From Enterovirga sp. (lineage in GTDB: Bacteria > Pseudomonadota > Alphaproteobacteria > Rhizobiales > Beijerinckiaceae): a stretch of DNA of 5,647 bases. The DNA lies in contig JAQGJZ010000435.1 in the NCBI GenBank assembly GCA_028290385.1, positions 1 through 5,647 on the forward strand, read 5' to 3'. How positions within the stretch are numbered: position 1 is the first letter of the stretch; each line of letters begins with the position of its first letter. Shown here piece after piece: positions 1 through 5,647 of the stretch. A program made the translations under genes and the position numbers. The notes beneath the pieces were generated by a model. The model saw nothing but the letters and a program-made list of their open reading frames with translations. It was not told the origin of the DNA and ran no database searches.

Positions 1-573
1 CGGCGGCTTAACCAGGCCGCGGTCGACGAAGTGGGCCAGGTTGTACAGGTGCGACGTGTCGTAGCACTCGAACTCGTAGCGCGTGCCGCTCGCCGACAAC
101 TCGGTCAACGCCGTCTCGATGTCGCCGTACGTGTTGCGAAAGATGAGGTCCTTGCTGCCTTCGAGGTAAGGCCGCTCCCAATCGAACTTGAACTCCTTGA
201 AGCGGCTCAGCATCGGGTAGAGCCCGAAGTTCATGGAGCCCATGTTGAGTGAGGCGACCTCCGGGGCGTAATGCGCGGCGGGTTTCACCCGCTCCTGCAC
301 CAGCATGGTGGGCGAGCCGCCCGTGGTGATGTTGATCACCGCCGCGGAGCGCTGCTTGATGACCTTGAGGAAGGGCGCGAACGCCTCCGGCGACTGGTCG
401 GGCTGACCGGTCTTCGGGTTGCGGGCGTGCAGGTGGACGATCGCGGCGCCCGCCTCGGCCGCCCCGATCGCGGCATCGGCGATCTCCTCGGGCGTGATGG
501 GCAGATGCGGCGACATGGTCGGGGTGTGAATCGCCCCGGTCACGGCGCAGGTGATGATGACTTTGCGCGCCAA
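1..573 (-). CDS. Beta-keto acid cleavage enzyme (BKACE, DUF849), N-terminal part
   Basis: Cytoplasmic Zn-dependent enzyme family that condenses a beta-keto acid with acetyl-CoA and splits it into acetoacetate plus a new acyl-CoA; the founding member is 3-keto-5-aminohexanoate cleavage enzyme (Kce) of lysine fermentation. Seen here: 191 residues, open at the left edge, about 60% of the usual ~300. The N-terminus KVIITCAVTGAIHTP (residues 4-18) is typical. HLHAR at 47-51 supplies the two zinc-ligand histidines (H47, H49). NITTGG (81-86), SLNMGSMNFG (108-117) and a segment around E169-H175 follow the family pattern. The third zinc ligand (a Glu near residue 230 in Kce) and the substrate-specificity residues lie outside the window. 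The start is TTG at 573 because no other start lies between it and an in-frame TAG at 613-615, GGGAGG sits 7 nt upstream, and the next in-frame starts (V11, M20) would cut the conserved first strand. Divergent from the TetR gene, so probably controlled by it. The keto-acid substrate is unknown. Confidence 0.93.
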   Translation of the reverse strand, partial: MARKVIITCAVTGAIHTPTMSPHLPITPEEIADAAIGAAEAGAAIVHLHARNPKTGQPDQSPEAFAPFLKVIKQRSAAVINITTGGSPTMLVQERVKPAAHYAPEVASLNMGSMNFGLYPMLSRFKEFKFDWERPYLEGSKDLIFRNTYGDIETALTELSASGTRYEFECYDTSHLYNLAHFVDRGLVKPP

Positions 574-580
574 CTTGGAT

Positions 581-586
581 CCTCCC
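581..586 (-). promoter_or_regulatory. Ribosome binding site of the BKACE gene
   Basis: GGGAGG on the minus strand, 7 nt before a TTG codon. This strong Shine-Dalgarno match is what decides the non-ATG start of the BKACE gene. Confidence 0.75.
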
Positions 587-606
587 GTTTCAGCGTCTGA
601 TGGCTT

Positions 607-647
607 ATTGATCTAGGACTCAATAGCTCATTGAGCTCGCAGTCAAT
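607..647. promoter_or_regulatory. Tandem operator-like dyads between BKACE and tetR genes
   Basis: Two copies of an 18-bp inverted repeat, ATTGA-N8-TCAAT, occupy 607-624 and 630-647. The 5-bp arms are identical in both copies while the 8-bp centres differ (tctaggac and gctcgcag). The copies are 23 bp apart start to start, about two helical turns. Both continue to the right as TCAATAGC. The facing half-sites of the two copies also form CTCAAT-N5-ATTGAG (619-635), so a dimer could read the DNA in either register. TetR-family dimers usually bind 15-20 bp dyads next to their own gene, and some bind as paired dimers. The site lies between divergent starts, making the adjacent TetR protein the obvious candidate ligand. 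Binding is inferred, not shown. Confidence 0.6.
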
Positions 648-659
648 AGCGGCTGTCAT
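631..659 (+). promoter_or_regulatory. Possible tetR promoter overlapping the right-hand dyad
   Basis: TTGAGC (631-636), 17-nt spacer, TGTCAT (654-659). Each hexamer matches the sigma-70 consensus at 4 of 6 positions. Transcription would begin near 666, leaving about 20 nt of leader before the chosen TTG start at 688. The -35 lies inside the 630-647 dyad, as expected for an autorepressed gene. I found no convincing sigma-70 pair for the BKACE direction; TTGACT (minus strand, 646-641) is a possible -35 but lacks a good -10. Weak evidence. Confidence 0.3.
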
Positions 660-677
660 GCTGGGGGTTCGGAGGCC

Positions 678-682
678 GGAGG
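678..682 (+). promoter_or_regulatory. Ribosome binding site favouring the TTG start of tetR
   Basis: GGAGG 5 nt before the TTG at 688. The other in-frame starts (TTG 631, ATG 658, ATG 712, ATG 814) have no comparable purine-rich motif at normal spacing, so this site decides the start chosen for the TetR gene. Confidence 0.5.
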
Positions 683-687
683 CAGGC

Positions 688-1467
688 TTGAAGGTCAGGG
701 CGTCAGCGCGAATGGACCCTCCACCTCACCTCGGCGACAGCGCCGGGGCGGAGAGTGACTTGCCCGGAGCGAAGGCCGCGGCGGCCGACCGCGTCGCATC
801 GCGTCGCAGCCGCATGAAGCCCGAGCTGCGCGCGGGCATGATCCTGGAAGCCGCCGCGAACTATTTCGCCGAGCACGGTTTCGAGGCGCAGCTCAAGCAA
901 CTCGCCCATCGGATCGGCGTCTCGGAAGGGCTGATCTTCCGCTACTTCGGGACCAAGCAGAACCTCGTCGAAGCCGTCTACCAACGCGTGTTTCTGGAGC
1001 GCTGGTCGCGGGATTGGGAGAGGGGGCTACGGGACCGCTCGCAACCGCTCCGGCAGCGGCTGGAGACGTTCTATGGCTCCTATCTCGAAGCCGTCGACGA
1101 GCCGCGCTGGATTCGCGTGTCGGTCTATGCCGGCCTGGCGGGCCACGACATCATTCGCCGGTACATCGACACACATGTCGACCAGCTTCTCAGGATCATC
1201 GTCCAGGAGCTTTATGCGGAGCGCGGCCTGCCCGAGCCGGCCGAGGTCGACGCGATGGACCTGGAGCTGGCCTGGCACCTGCACTCGACCTTCATCTACT
1301 TCCTGATCCGCAAGCACGTGCACCGGACGCCGACCACCGGCGATCGGGCCGCGATGGTCGGGCGGATCGTGGAAACGTTCCTGTCCGGCTTTCGGCCGTC
1401 CGAGGCGCATGCCGGCCCCAGGACCGCGCGGCCGCATCGCCGCAGCCCGAAGGCGCGCCCGGGCTAG
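688..1467 (+). CDS. TetR/AcrR-family transcriptional regulator
   Basis: Dimeric repressor family: an N-terminal helix-turn-helix binds DNA and a helical C-terminal domain binds a small ligand that releases it. Numbered from the TTG at 688 (259 residues), the DNA-binding domain covers about 43-100. It contains helix 1 (AGMILEAAANYFAEHG), then LKQLAHRIGVSEGLIFRYFGTKQNL (about 69-93), a textbook TetR HTH with the conserved YF and K of the helix 3-4 junction. The rest is helical, with several Trp and Tyr residues suited to a ligand pocket, and ends in a basic, Pro/Arg-rich tail. About 40 residues precede helix 1, which is long. Start options are TTG 631 (inside the dyads, unlikely), ATG 658 (no RBS), TTG 688 (GGAGG, chosen) and ATG 712. 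It is divergent from the BKACE gene and converges on hyuB, so the BKACE gene and itself are the likeliest targets; the hyu operon promoter lies outside the window. The ligand is unknown. Confidence 0.88.
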   Translation: MKVRASARMDPPPHLGDSAGAESDLPGAKAAAADRVASRRSRMKPELRAGMILEAAANYFAEHGFEAQLKQLAHRIGVSEGLIFRYFGTKQNLVEAVYQRVFLERWSRDWERGLRDRSQPLRQRLETFYGSYLEAVDEPRWIRVSVYAGLAGHDIIRRYIDTHVDQLLRIIVQELYAERGLPEPAEVDAMDLELAWHLHSTFIYFLIRKHVHRTPTTGDRAAMVGRIVETFLSGFRPSEAHAGPRTARPHRRSPKARPG

Positions 1468-1490
1468 GGCTAAATCCTGCCCCGGCGCGC
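1453..1490. terminator. GC-rich hairpin between convergent tetR and hyuB, possible bidirectional terminator
   Basis: Bases 1453-1464 can pair with 1479-1490 over 12 positions, with a single C-C mismatch (1460/1483) and a 14-nt loop. The left arm encodes the last residues of the TetR protein, its stop codon TAG starts the loop, and the right arm ends 8 bp from the hyuB stop. The location between two convergent genes fits a shared terminator. There is no T-tract on either side, so it is not a canonical intrinsic terminator; it could instead act as an RNA 3'-end stabiliser, or be chance structure in GC-rich DNA. Confidence 0.35.
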
Positions 1491-1498
1491 GTGGGCGC

Positions 1499-3130
1499 TC
1501 AGACGTATCCGAGTGCGCTGTCCCGCTGCCGGGCCGCGGGGTCGCGCCGCTCGGGCGGGCCCCAGCCGCCGCCGCCGGACGTTTCCAGCCGGATGACATC
1601 GCCGCGGGTGAGCGGCAGGTTCGTCACCTTCGAGCCGAGGCTTTGGCGTTCCCCGTCCGGCCGGATCAGGGTGAGACGCCCGAACGAGCCGGCCTTGCCG
1701 CCCGCGAGCCCGTAGGGCGCGAACTTGAAGCGATCGAGGTTGCACGTGAAGGCGGCACGCGGCGAATCCACCCGCCATTCGCGCCAGAGCCCGAGCCCGC
1801 CGCGGTGCTGCCCGTCACCGCCGGAACCGGGCAGGAGCCCGTAGCCCGTCAAAGTGAGCGGCATGTCGCTCTCGATCATCTCGACCGGGATGTTGCTGTT
1901 GTTGTGCATCCCGCTTGCATAGGCACTCGCGCCGTCCTGCTCCGGGTGGCCGCCGGCACCGCCGATCTCGATCTCGACCAGCACCTTCCTGTCGCCGCTC
2001 TCGGCGATCGTCTGGAACGTGCACACATAGCTCACGCCATAATAGGCGGCCGGGATGCGCTCGGGCACAGCGCCCGCGAGGGCGCCCAGGATGGTGTTGG
2101 CGAGCCGGTGCACGGTGCAGATGCGGTGGGCCACTGGCGCCGGGTGCTTCGCGCTCACGACCGTGCCGGGCGGCAGCGTCATGCTCACCGGGCGGTAGCA
2201 GCCGGCATTGGCCGGGATCGGCTCGTCCGCGCAGGCGATCACGGCATAGTAGACCGCGCAGCTCGCCATGGACGGCGTCGCGTTGATCGGTCCGGTGACC
2301 TGCGCGGCGCAGCCCGAGAGGTCGACGTGCAGCGCGTCGCCGCGGATCTCGATCTTGGCCTCGAGCCGGATCGGGTCGTCCGTGATGCCGTCGTCGTCGA
2401 CGAAATCCTCAAACGTGTAGACGCCGTCCGGAATGCGCCGGATCGTGTCCCGCATGGCGGCTTCGGAGATGTCCAGAATGCGCTGCCCGGCTTCCAGGAA
2501 GGCGCCCGTTCCGTACTTCGCCGCCAGCCGCTGCAGGCCGGCTTCGCCGACGGTCAGCGAGGCGACCTGCGCCCCGAGATCGCCCGCCACGAGGTCGGGC
2601 TTGCGCACGTTCTGGAGCAGCATCGCCCAGACCTCGTCGTTGCGCACGCCGCCGCGATAGAGCTTCATCGGCGGGATGCGCAGGCCCTCCTGGAAAATCT
2701 CCGTCGCGGTCGCGCCGTAGCTGCCCGCGGCCGAGCCGCCCATGTCGATGTGGTGGCACAGGGTGCCCACGATCGCGATGCGCCGCCCCTCGTGGAAAAC
2801 CGGCCTGAAGGCCAGGATGTCCGGCAGGTGCTGGCCGCCACAATAGGGATCGTTGGTGACGATCACGTCGCCCGGCCCCCACTCCTCGATGGGCACGAAG
2901 CGTTCGATCAGCTCGCGCAGCCCGGCTCCCATCGAGTTGAGATGCATGGGGATGCGGGCGGACTGGGCGAGGTTGAACCCGTCAGCGTCGAACACGGCCG
3001 TGGAATAATCGAGAAGCTCGCGCACGATCGTCGACCGGCTGGTGCGCCAGATGGTGACGTCCATCTCGGCCGCCACGGCCGTGAGGGCGCTGCGTACGAT
3101 CTCGATCTCGATAACTGAGAGGGTGCTCAT
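1499..3130 (-). CDS. hyuB: Hydantoinase B / oxoprolinase family subunit
   Basis: Second subunit of an ATP-dependent hydantoinase/oxoprolinase-type enzyme, acting in the cytoplasm with HyuA to hydrolyse a phosphorylated cyclic amide. Related pairs include N-methylhydantoinase, caprolactamase and, more distantly, acetone and acetophenone carboxylases. Seen here: 543 residues, a full-length HyuB domain. NDPYCGGQHLPDI (93-105) is the family hallmark, followed by CHHIDMGG (125-132). H101, D104 and H126 have the same spacing as the metal ligands I recall from acetone carboxylase (H150, D153, H175), so a metal site is likely. DG (399-400) with the Asn-rich NNSN and E417/E420 segment (410-420), GGDGQHRGG (437-445) and the Gly-rich TSGGGGWGPP end (517-526) complete the pattern. 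The ATG start is firm: it overlaps the hyuA stop in ATGA, with GGGAG 7 nt upstream, implying translational coupling and equal subunit output. Converges on tetR. The substrate cannot be assigned. Confidence 0.95.
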   Translation of the reverse strand: MSTLSVIEIEIVRSALTAVAAEMDVTIWRTSRSTIVRELLDYSTAVFDADGFNLAQSARIPMHLNSMGAGLRELIERFVPIEEWGPGDVIVTNDPYCGGQHLPDILAFRPVFHEGRRIAIVGTLCHHIDMGGSAAGSYGATATEIFQEGLRIPPMKLYRGGVRNDEVWAMLLQNVRKPDLVAGDLGAQVASLTVGEAGLQRLAAKYGTGAFLEAGQRILDISEAAMRDTIRRIPDGVYTFEDFVDDDGITDDPIRLEAKIEIRGDALHVDLSGCAAQVTGPINATPSMASCAVYYAVIACADEPIPANAGCYRPVSMTLPPGTVVSAKHPAPVAHRICTVHRLANTILGALAGAVPERIPAAYYGVSYVCTFQTIAESGDRKVLVEIEIGGAGGHPEQDGASAYASGMHNNSNIPVEMIESDMPLTLTGYGLLPGSGGDGQHRGGLGLWREWRVDSPRAAFTCNLDRFKFAPYGLAGGKAGSFGRLTLIRPDGERQSLGSKVTNLPLTRGDVIRLETSGGGGWGPPERRDPAARQRDSALGYV

Positions 3131-5208
3131 GAATCCGCTCCCGTCTCCGCGACGATGTTGCCGTGTGGGTCCACCCTGGCGCTCCAGCCGGGATCGATGA
3201 TCAGCGTGGTGTAGCCCTCCTCGATCACGGCCGGGCCTGCGATCGTCGCGCGGGGGGCAAGTCCTTCGCGCCGCACGACCGGCACGTCCCGGAGCGCGCC
3301 GCGCATGTAGATCGGCCGCGTGCGGGCGGCGGTGGCGTCCGTGCCCGCATCGGCGAGCGAAACCTTCGGGTTTGAGACCCGGCCGGTCGCCGTGAGACGC
3401 AGGGTGACGACCTCCACGGCTGCATCCGGATCGGCATAGGAGAAGCGCTGGCGGTGCGCAGCGTGGAAGTCCGCCAGCAGCACGGCGAGCTCCGCCCCGG
3501 TCGTCGGCCCGAGCCCGATCTCCCGGCGCCAGGGTGTCAGGATCTCGAAGGCCTGGCCGACATAGCGCACGTCCGCCGCGAGGCTGAGCCCACGATCGGC
3601 CGGAGCGATGTCCTGCTCGGCGAAGAAGCGTTCGGACGCGGTGCGGAGCTCCCCGATCAACGCATCCATGGCGGGCAGTTCCGGCTCGAGCAGGCGCAGC
3701 ACGCGGGAGCGGGCGAAATCCTGGACGATGTCGGAATGGAGGATGCCCCAGGCCGAGAGCGTGCTCGGATTGCGCGGAAAGATCACCCGGCGGATGCCGA
3801 CGGCCTCGGCGACCTCGACCGCATGGAGACCGCCCGCGCCGCCGAAGGACAGCATGGCGAAATCGCGCGGATCGAGCCCCTTCTCGAACAAGCTGAGCCG
3901 CGTCGCGGCCGCGAGTTTTGCATTGGCGACCGCGAGCACGCCTTCGGCGGCCTCATCGATGGACACGCCGAGCGGTTCCGCGACGACGCGGGCCATCGCG
4001 CTGCGCGCGCCCGGGAGGTCGAGACTCATCTCCCCGCTCAGGAAGGACGCGGCGTCCAGCCGGCCGAGCGCGAGGTTGGCGTCCGTGACGGTCGGCTCCG
4101 TCCCGCCGCGGCGGTAGCAGACCGGCCCCGGCATGGCGCCGGCGCTTTCCGGCCCGACCTCGAGCCGGCCGCCGGCCGCCACATGCGCGATGGAGCCGCC
4201 GCCGGCCCCGATGGTCCGGATCTCGACCATGGGCCGGCGCACGGGGAGGCAGTCGACCTCGCCCTGCCTCACCATGGTGGACGCGCCGTCCTGCACGATC
4301 GAAACGTCGAAGCTCGTACCGCACATGTCTACCGAGACGAGGTTCGGAAAGCCCGTCTCAGCCGCGATGCGCTGCGCCGCGAGCGCCCCGCCGCTCGGGC
4401 CGGACAGGAGGAGGCGGGCGGGCTGCGCGCCCGCAAGATCCAGGCTGCAGACACCGCCGTTCGACTGCACGAGGAAGATGCGCAGGCCGAGGCCTTCGGA
4501 CGCGAGCCGCTCCGTGAGCCGGCGCGTGTAGCGCTGGACGACCGGCATCAGGAGCGCGTTTAGCACTGTCGTCGAGGTCCGCTCGAATTCCCGGATTTCG
4601 GGGCTCACCTCGGACGAGATGGAGACCTGCAGGCCCGGGAGACGGCGGGCGAGGGCGTCGCGCAGGCGCTCCTCGTGCGCGGCGTTCACGAAGGCGTTGA
4701 TCAGGCAGATCGCGGCGCATTCGACGCCGAGCCGATCCAGCTTCGCGGCGAGCGCCTCGATGGCCGCATCGTCCAGCGCGAGCTCGACCTCGCCGTTGCC
4801 GCGGATCCGCTCCGCGACGCCGAGGCGCCGGTCGCGCGGGACCAGCACGGGCATGATCTCGGGCTTGAGGCCGTACACGTCGCGCCGGAAATGCCGGCCA
4901 ATCTCCAGAACGTCCTCGAACCCGGCCGTCGTGATCAGCGCGCCCGGGGGCAGCTTGCGCTCGAGCACGGCGTTGGTCGCGATGGTCGTGCCGTGCATGA
5001 GGAGATCGGCCTCCCCGAGCTCGAAGCCGAAGCGCCGCGCCGCCTCGCGCATGCCGGTGAAGAGCCCATCGGAGGGATCGGCCGGGGTGGTCGGCGTCTT
5101 CAGCGCGAAGACCTGGCCGCCGACCACCACCTGGAGGTCCGTGAAGGTGCCGCCGATATCGACAGCGATGCGCACGCGGCCGGAGGCCGCTTGTTTGTCT
5201 AAGGTCAC
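3127..5208 (-). CDS. hyuA: Hydantoinase A / oxoprolinase family ATP-binding subunit
   Basis: ATP-binding subunit with an ASKHA (actin/hexokinase-like) fold; it activates the substrate carbonyl by phosphorylation for the HyuB partner. Numbered from the GTG at 5208 (693 residues, the usual size): phosphate-1 loop DIGGTFTD (17-24), HGTTIATNAV (72-81), QSNGG (248-252), LSGPSGG (268-274), phosphate-2 loop DMCGTSFDV (294-302), TIGAGGGSIA (332-341), FGGAGGLHA (455-463), the C-terminal YVGQAFE (549-555) and GPAVIEE (658-664). All family landmarks are present, so it should be active. Oddity: the phosphate-2 loop has Cys296 where Gly is most common (DMGGTS). Start: GTG one base after the stop of the upstream TRAP gene, with only a weak GGGAAG before it, so translation probably depends on ribosomes finishing that gene. 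A farther GTG at 5265 would overlap the TRAP gene by 56 bp and add no conserved sequence. Not fused to HyuB as in 5-oxoprolinase, and no acetone-carboxylase gamma gene follows. Confidence 0.95.
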   Translation of the reverse strand: MTLDKQAASGRVRIAVDIGGTFTDLQVVVGGQVFALKTPTTPADPSDGLFTGMREAARRFGFELGEADLLMHGTTIATNAVLERKLPPGALITTAGFEDVLEIGRHFRRDVYGLKPEIMPVLVPRDRRLGVAERIRGNGEVELALDDAAIEALAAKLDRLGVECAAICLINAFVNAAHEERLRDALARRLPGLQVSISSEVSPEIREFERTSTTVLNALLMPVVQRYTRRLTERLASEGLGLRIFLVQSNGGVCSLDLAGAQPARLLLSGPSGGALAAQRIAAETGFPNLVSVDMCGTSFDVSIVQDGASTMVRQGEVDCLPVRRPMVEIRTIGAGGGSIAHVAAGGRLEVGPESAGAMPGPVCYRRGGTEPTVTDANLALGRLDAASFLSGEMSLDLPGARSAMARVVAEPLGVSIDEAAEGVLAVANAKLAAATRLSLFEKGLDPRDFAMLSFGGAGGLHAVEVAEAVGIRRVIFPRNPSTLSAWGILHSDIVQDFARSRVLRLLEPELPAMDALIGELRTASERFFAEQDIAPADRGLSLAADVRYVGQAFEILTPWRREIGLGPTTGAELAVLLADFHAAHRQRFSYADPDAAVEVVTLRLTATGRVSNPKVSLADAGTDATAARTRPIYMRGALRDVPVVRREGLAPRATIAGPAVIEEGYTTLIIDPGWSARVDPHGNIVAETGADS
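3138..3142 (-). promoter_or_regulatory. Ribosome binding site of hyuB within the end of hyuA
   Basis: GGGAG on the minus strand, 7 nt before the hyuB ATG and inside the last codons of hyuA. Together with the ATGA stop/start overlap it indicates coupled translation of the two subunits. Confidence 0.6.
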
Positions 5209-5209
5209 G

Positions 5210-5647
5210 TCACTTCCCGCGGTAACGGTCAAGGAGGGCGAGGCCGTCCGGCCCCGCCTTGGCACGCCAGGCTTCGATCGGGCCGGAGGCGGCCCTGGTT
5301 AGGGCGGCGCCGATATCCGGCGGCACCTCCGTCCGGATCGCGACGCCGTTGGCGCGCATGCGCGCGCGGTTCTCGTCGAGCCGGGTGCGGATCACGGTCC
5401 ATTGCCGCGTCTCCGTCTCGGCCGCCGCATCCAGCACCACCTGCCGGAGATCGGCGGGCAGCGCCTCCAGCGCTGCTGCGCTGACGGTCGCGATCGAGAG
5501 CGGGACGGCGTAGTTCACCTCCGTGAAGTGGGGCAGGTGCTCCCAGAGCTTGCGGCCTGCGCCGCCATCCCCCGACGAGAGCACCGCGTTGACGCTGCCG
5601 TCCTGCAGCTTCGGCATCGCGTCCGCGAAGGACAGGTTCACGGCCTG
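5210..5647 (-). CDS. TRAP transporter substrate-binding protein (DctP type), C-terminal part
   Basis: Periplasmic binding protein of a tripartite ATP-independent transporter, which delivers organic acids or related solutes to a DctQM membrane pair driven by an ion gradient. Seen here: the last 145 residues, open at the right edge, so signal peptide and N-terminal lobe are missing. The pattern is typical of DctP C-terminal lobes: SFADAMPKLQDGSVNAV (residues 6-22 of the visible part), a region about a set of residues reaching its target (HLPHFTEVNYAVPLSIATVS), then LPADLRQVVLDAAAETETRQW, equivalent to the family's Lp...q..l..Aa......w helix. The conserved Arg that salt-bridges substrate carboxylates is usually upstream and cannot be checked. 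The stop TGA is one base from the hyuA GTG, so the three genes form one operon. No DctQ or DctM gene is visible; they may lie further upstream or elsewhere. Another periplasmic-binding family is possible but less likely. Confidence 0.8.
   Translation of the reverse strand, partial: QAVNLSFADAMPKLQDGSVNAVLSSGDGGAGRKLWEHLPHFTEVNYAVPLSIATVSAAALEALPADLRQVVLDAAAETETRQWTVIRTRLDENRARMRANGVAIRTEVPPDIGAALTRAASGPIEAWRAKAGPDGLALLDRYRGK

Noticed and set aside
31..600. Two plus-strand open frames (31-252 and 271-600) opposite the BKACE gene
   Set aside because: The minus strand here encodes a clear BKACE N-terminus starting at TTG; the plus frames carry no domain.
1014..1715. Plus-strand open frame overlapping tetR in another frame
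   Set aside because: Arg/Pro/Ala-rich shadow of the tetR coding frame that runs on into antisense hyuB.
1409..3118. Plus-strand open frame of 569 codons opposite hyuB
   Set aside because: Exactly antisense to a gene with clear HyuB motifs; its composition (Arg, Ala, Asp, His-rich, no domain) is typical of a shadow frame in GC-rich DNA, and it starts inside tetR.
3454..4563. Plus-strand open frame of 369 codons opposite hyuA
   Set aside because: Antisense shadow of hyuA with low-complexity Arg/Ala/Asp/Glu composition and no recognisable motif.
5206..5265. Upstream GTG start for hyuA at 5265
   Set aside because: It would overlap the TRAP gene by 56 bp and add 19 residues before the conserved ATPase N-terminus; the GTG at 5208 fits the usual protein length and operon spacing.
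4619..5302. Plus-strand open frame across the hyuA start and the TRAP gene end
   Set aside because: Ser/Arg/Pro-rich shadow translation crossing two real genes on the other strand, with no domain.
1..5647. Search for CRISPR arrays, tRNA/rRNA genes, insertion sequences or phage genes
   Set aside because: No spaced direct repeats beyond the two dyads, no cloverleaf-like segment, no transposase or integrase motif, and no shift in base composition; nearly all the window is accounted for by five coding regions.

Overview
The window reads as chromosomal DNA from a GC-rich proteobacterium, most likely an alphaproteobacterium. This is inferred from strong G/C preference at third codon positions, frequent GTG and TTG starts, and a gene set (TRAP transporter, hydantoinase-type enzymes, a BKACE enzyme) common in metabolically versatile soil or aquatic alpha- and betaproteobacteria. 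Base composition looks even across all genes, and I see no mobile element, tRNA, rRNA or CRISPR array.

Layout, left to right. (1) Positions 1-573, minus strand: the first 191 residues of a beta-keto acid cleavage enzyme (BKACE, DUF849). It begins at a TTG codon and runs off the left edge. (2) Positions 574-687: a divergent intergenic region with an unusually A/T-rich core. It holds two tandem copies of the dyad ATTGA-N8-TCAAT, spaced 23 bp apart, which are good candidate operators. (3) Positions 688-1467, plus strand: a TetR-family repressor, divergent from the BKACE gene. (4) Positions 1468-1498: a 31-bp convergent gap spanned by a strong GC hairpin. (5) Positions 1499-3130 and 3127-5208, minus strand: hyuB and hyuA, the two subunits of an ATP-dependent hydantoinase/oxoprolinase-type enzyme, overlapping by ATGA. 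(6) Positions 5210-5647, minus strand: the C-terminal 145 residues of a DctP-type TRAP substrate-binding protein. Its stop codon is one base from the hyuA start.

The likely theme is uptake and breakdown of a small organic acid or cyclic amide. The TRAP binding protein would capture the substrate in the periplasm, HyuAB would open (or carboxylate) it with ATP, and the BKACE enzyme could cleave a beta-keto acid intermediate with acetyl-CoA. The TetR protein probably represses itself and the BKACE gene through the tandem dyads, and may respond to a pathway intermediate. The actual substrate cannot be read from the sequence. All families are known ones. The most notable items are the tandem operator-like repeat, the pairing of HyuAB/TRAP with BKACE, and the hairpin between the convergent genes.
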